A stretch of DNA of 64,000 bases from Rhizobium chutanense. GTDB taxonomy: Bacteria; Pseudomonadota; Alphaproteobacteria; Rhizobiales; Rhizobiaceae. The stretch spans positions 45,487 through 109,486 of the forward strand of contig NZ_NWSV01000021.1 of NCBI RefSeq assembly GCF_002531935.1, read 5' to 3'. Position 1 is the first letter of the stretch. Every line of letters starts with the position of its first letter. The position numbers and the translations under genes were made by a program. Positions 61,710 to 64,000 of this stretch are shown here, piece after piece. The notes under the pieces are model-generated. The model ran no database searches. It was not told the origin of the DNA and worked only from the letters and a program-made list of their open reading frames with translations.

Positions 61710-62399
61710 ATGGGATCGATGGACCTTCAGGTTACGCGTCAAAACGCCTCCTTGCGAATCTTGGTTGAAGACAAGCTCAGGCAGGCAATTTCAAGCGGTC
61801 ATTTCAAGCCTGGGCAGCGCCTTGTGGAGCGTGAGCTATGTGAAGTGACCGGGGTCGGCCGAACGTCGATTCGTGAAGCTTTGCGCCAGTTGGAAGCCGA
61901 AGGTCTGATCACAAGCTACCCTCATCGGGGTCCCGTTGTCAGCACGATAAGTTACGAGGAGGCCGCACAACTCTATAAAGTGCGCGCGCTATTAGAAAGT
62001 TTTGCTGGTCAAGAGTTTGCCGAGAACGGGTCAGAGGAAGATATCCACGCTCTTCTCGAGACCGTTGACGAGTTCGAGGCTGCTGCCGCAAGCGGTTCAG
62101 GTACGCGGATCATCCAAGCGAAAACCGCCTTTTATGACTGCCTAATGGCGGGTAGCAAGAACCTTTTCGTCAAACAAATGCTCACATCGTTGCATAATCG
62201 GGTCACGCTATTGCGGATGACATCGATGACTCAGCCCGGGCGGCTGCCACACAGTGTCGCTGAGATAAAAGAGATCGCCGCGGCTATTGCGCAACGTGAT
62301 GGCCAAAGAGCCGCTGAACTCTGCAAGCAGCACATCAAGGTAGCGGCTAAGGTGGCACTAGACCACCTGAGCAAAAATCTGAGTGATTCGACAGATTAA
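61710..62399 (+). CDS. GntR/FCD-family transcriptional regulator, copy 2
   Basis: A 229-residue paralogue of the regulator at 37466. The recognition helix GVGRTSIREALRQLEAEGLI differs by one residue, and LVERELCE, SYPHRGPVVSTISYEEAAQL and LLRMTSMTQPGRLPHS are nearly the same, so it should bind the same DNA sites. The effector domain differs more (SEEDIHALLETVDEFEAAAA), allowing a different affinity or ligand. The start may be the ATG at 61710 or 61719; neither has a strong ribosome site. Confidence 0.92.
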   Translation: MGSMDLQVTRQNASLRILVEDKLRQAISSGHFKPGQRLVERELCEVTGVGRTSIREALRQLEAEGLITSYPHRGPVVSTISYEEAAQLYKVRALLESFAGQEFAENGSEEDIHALLETVDEFEAAAASGSGTRIIQAKTAFYDCLMAGSKNLFVKQMLTSLHNRVTLLRMTSMTQPGRLPHSVAEIKEIAAAIAQRDGQRAAELCKQHIKVAAKVALDHLSKNLSDSTD

Positions 62400-62432
62400 T
62401 CAGCCGAATACGGGCGAATTCGCGCGCCTGCA

Positions 62433-62461
62433 TTGACAGATTGTCTGTGAATCTGCTTATT
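62433..62461 (+). promoter_or_regulatory. GntR-type operator-promoter of the SCP2-hydrolase fusion gene
   Basis: TTGACAGATTGTCTGTGAAT at 62433, right arm ATCTG kept (62451-62455). -35 TTGACA; at 17-base spacing CTTATT (62456-62461) is the -10. The gene starts 68 bases downstream. Confidence 0.82.
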
Positions 62462-62529
62462 TCTCCTTCGGGAGGAGAAGACGACCACGGGCGCGCCTCC
62501 CCGTCAACACCATTTCGTTAGGAGGACCT

Positions 62530-63762
62530 ATGGCCGCTCATGCAGAGCTGATTAAACGCGTAACGAGAGCGGTTGGAGATCCCGAGCTACCGCGACTGAC
62601 GCCGGGCCTCACAACACGGATTTCGTTGCAGGTTGGATCACATACCTCGTCGCTCGCTGTTGAAGACGGCGTAGTTGCCATCGATAGCACGTCGGACAAT
62701 GCTGACGTCACTTTGAGCGCCTCGGAAATCGCTTGGGAGAAAGTGATGCAGGTGCCACCTCCCGCAACCTATCATTCGTTCACTGCCTTTCAGCTAGCGA
62801 ACCCCGAATTTACCCTATCCGGTACGCCACTAGCGATTGCGCAGGCTCGGCCCGCTCTGGAGCGGCTGTTTGAAATCATTGTGTCATCTCCCGCAATTGT
62901 CTCGCCAAAACTCGATCGAAACATAGAGCAGGTCGTTGGGCGCTATAAACAGGTGGAGATCGGTGGTGTAGGGCACGACATCTACTATGAGGAAGCAGGG
63001 GCAGGAATTCCAATCCTCTTTCTCCACACAGCAGGCGCCGACGGTCGTCAGTTTCTGCCACAACTTTCCGACATCGGGCTCGCGCGCTCGAACCGATTGA
63101 TCGCAGTCGATCTTCCGTTTCATGGACGCTCGATGCCGCCATTGACTTGGGACGGGTCGCCTTATCAACTCACCACAGAACTCTACCTTTCCTGGTGCAC
63201 AGCGATACTAGAGCAAATCGTCGGAGAGAGAGCCATTGTCATCGGAGGGTCAATGGGCGCGGCGATGTGTATGGTCCTGGCTGCGGAGCGGCCCGAAAGG
63301 ATGCTGGGAGCGGTCGCAATTGAGCCACCTTTCAAGTCAAAAGGGCGTCGCAATCCCTTTCAGCACAACGTCAATGTTCATGGCTCGCTTCACAACTCTG
63401 CCTATGTCCGCGGAATCATGAGTCCACTCAGCCCTCAAGCTGAGCGGCGCCGTGCGAGCTGGATCTATTCCCAGGGTGCTCCTGGGGTTTATCCGGGCGA
63501 CCTTTCCTTCTACAGCGACGAGTTTGACGGCGCCGCCGTTGGTCCGAAGATCGATGCCAAGCGAACGCCGATCGTTCTTCTCTCTGGCACTTACGATTAC
63601 TCCGCCACCCCTGCCGACGGAGCAAAGCTCGCCGATCTCATTCCCGGAAGCCGTCATGTCGTCATGGAAGGGCTTGGGCACTTTCCGATGTGCGAAAATC
63701 CGGACTATTTCCGCGGCTTCTTGGAAGACGCCATTCGGTTTGTCGAAGACAATGCCGACTGA
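62530..63762 (+). CDS. SCP2-like domain fused to an alpha/beta hydrolase
   Basis: A 410-residue two-domain protein. Residues 1-120 are SCP2-like (LAVEDGVVAIDSTSDNADVT, PEFTLSGTPLAIAQARPALE). Residues 135-410 are an alpha/beta hydrolase: FLHTAGADGRQFLPQ, DLPFHGRSMP, nucleophile elbow VIGGSMGAAMCMVL (Ser), acid in GTYDYSATPADG and histidine in EGLGHFPMCENPDY. Both domains match the separate neighbours at 39715 and 40095, so this is the fused form of the same functional pair. GGAGG precedes the ATG. A strong terminator follows. Confidence 0.88.
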   Translation: MAAHAELIKRVTRAVGDPELPRLTPGLTTRISLQVGSHTSSLAVEDGVVAIDSTSDNADVTLSASEIAWEKVMQVPPPATYHSFTAFQLANPEFTLSGTPLAIAQARPALERLFEIIVSSPAIVSPKLDRNIEQVVGRYKQVEIGGVGHDIYYEEAGAGIPILFLHTAGADGRQFLPQLSDIGLARSNRLIAVDLPFHGRSMPPLTWDGSPYQLTTELYLSWCTAILEQIVGERAIVIGGSMGAAMCMVLAAERPERMLGAVAIEPPFKSKGRRNPFQHNVNVHGSLHNSAYVRGIMSPLSPQAERRRASWIYSQGAPGVYPGDLSFYSDEFDGAAVGPKIDAKRTPIVLLSGTYDYSATPADGAKLADLIPGSRHVVMEGLGHFPMCENPDYFRGFLEDAIRFVEDNAD

Positions 63763-63801
63763 AATTGGACGGCGTGAAGACGCGGCCTCCAGACTGATGA
63801 C

Positions 63802-63832
63802 AAACCCCCGGTGGCTTGCCGGGGGTTTCTTG
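63802..63832 (+). terminator. rho-independent terminator
   Basis: AAACCCCCGG (63802-63811), 7-base loop, CCGGGGGTTT (63819-63828), then CTTG: ten perfect pairs, 40 bases after the stop of the hydrolase. It ends the right half of the regulon. Nothing further is recognised up to base 64000. Confidence 0.88.
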
Positions 63833-64000
63833 TTCGTTGGGCTACGTACAAGAAATCCGCGCGCGAACAGATTGGGCTTAAGATGGTTAAGCTCGGAGGA
63901 TCGCCTGCTCCGCAGAATACATGTGTAAGCGACAAGCTGACCCCATCTGGCGTCAGTAGCGTTGGCCGCTGTATTGCGGACAGACGATTCACAAACTGTG

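Overview
The window looks like part of a rhizobial (Rhizobium/Agrobacterium/Sinorhizobium-type alphaproteobacterial) genome, probably a large secondary replicon. The reasons are an alphaproteobacterial LexA box (GAAC-N7-GAAC), tandem Ku genes next to a LigD-type ligase, the ImuA-ImuB-DnaE2 cassette, and a dense run of ABC importers and oxidoreductases. No rRNA, tRNA, CRISPR array or intact insertion sequence was seen.

1-8.4 kb is a DNA repair block. A leftward operon encodes two Ku proteins and the start of LigD (NHEJ). A rightward cassette, imuA-imuB-dnaE2, sits behind a LexA box (SOS mutagenesis).

8.4-23.7 kb is a first catabolic block with its own LysR regulator. It holds a CitE-like lyase, a CitF-like CoA-transferase, a class I fumarase and a CaiB/BaiF CoA-transferase, which together would suit a C4/C5 dicarboxylate such as mesaconate or citramalate. 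It also has two aldehyde dehydrogenases, an SDR, a Tat-exported GMC oxidoreductase and a cytochrome c. An orphan binding protein at 9.7 kb is followed by the decayed 3' end of an ABC permease, so this is a broken copy of the transport operon that survives intact at 41-47 kb.

23.9-47.3 kb and 58.6-63.8 kb form a second, larger catabolic system. Its operons share one operator-promoter element, TTGACAGATTGTCTGA, in which the -35 hexamer is the outer arm of a long palindrome. I find good copies before eight transcription units, another with no clear target, and weaker copies near the regulators. Two near-identical GntR/FCD regulators lie inside the system and probably bind these sites. The regulated genes encode two complete ABC importers, three zinc alcohol dehydrogenases, a GMC oxidoreductase, three metallo-beta-lactamase-fold hydrolases, a succinate-semialdehyde-type dehydrogenase, a beta-hydroxyacid dehydrogenase, a carboxymuconolactone-decarboxylase-like protein, two alpha/beta hydrolases (one split from, one fused to, an SCP2-like domain) and a type II NADH dehydrogenase. 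The substrate cannot be read from sequence; an alcohol, lactol or lactone type compound taken up by RbsB-like importers is the best guess.

47.4-57.1 kb sits between the two halves: two chemoreceptors, a third paralogous orphan binding protein, a PAS-GGDEF-EAL protein and a degenerate SDR. This looks like a sensory arm that couples the same kind of ligand to motility and c-di-GMP. An IS21-type istB remnant lies at its right edge.
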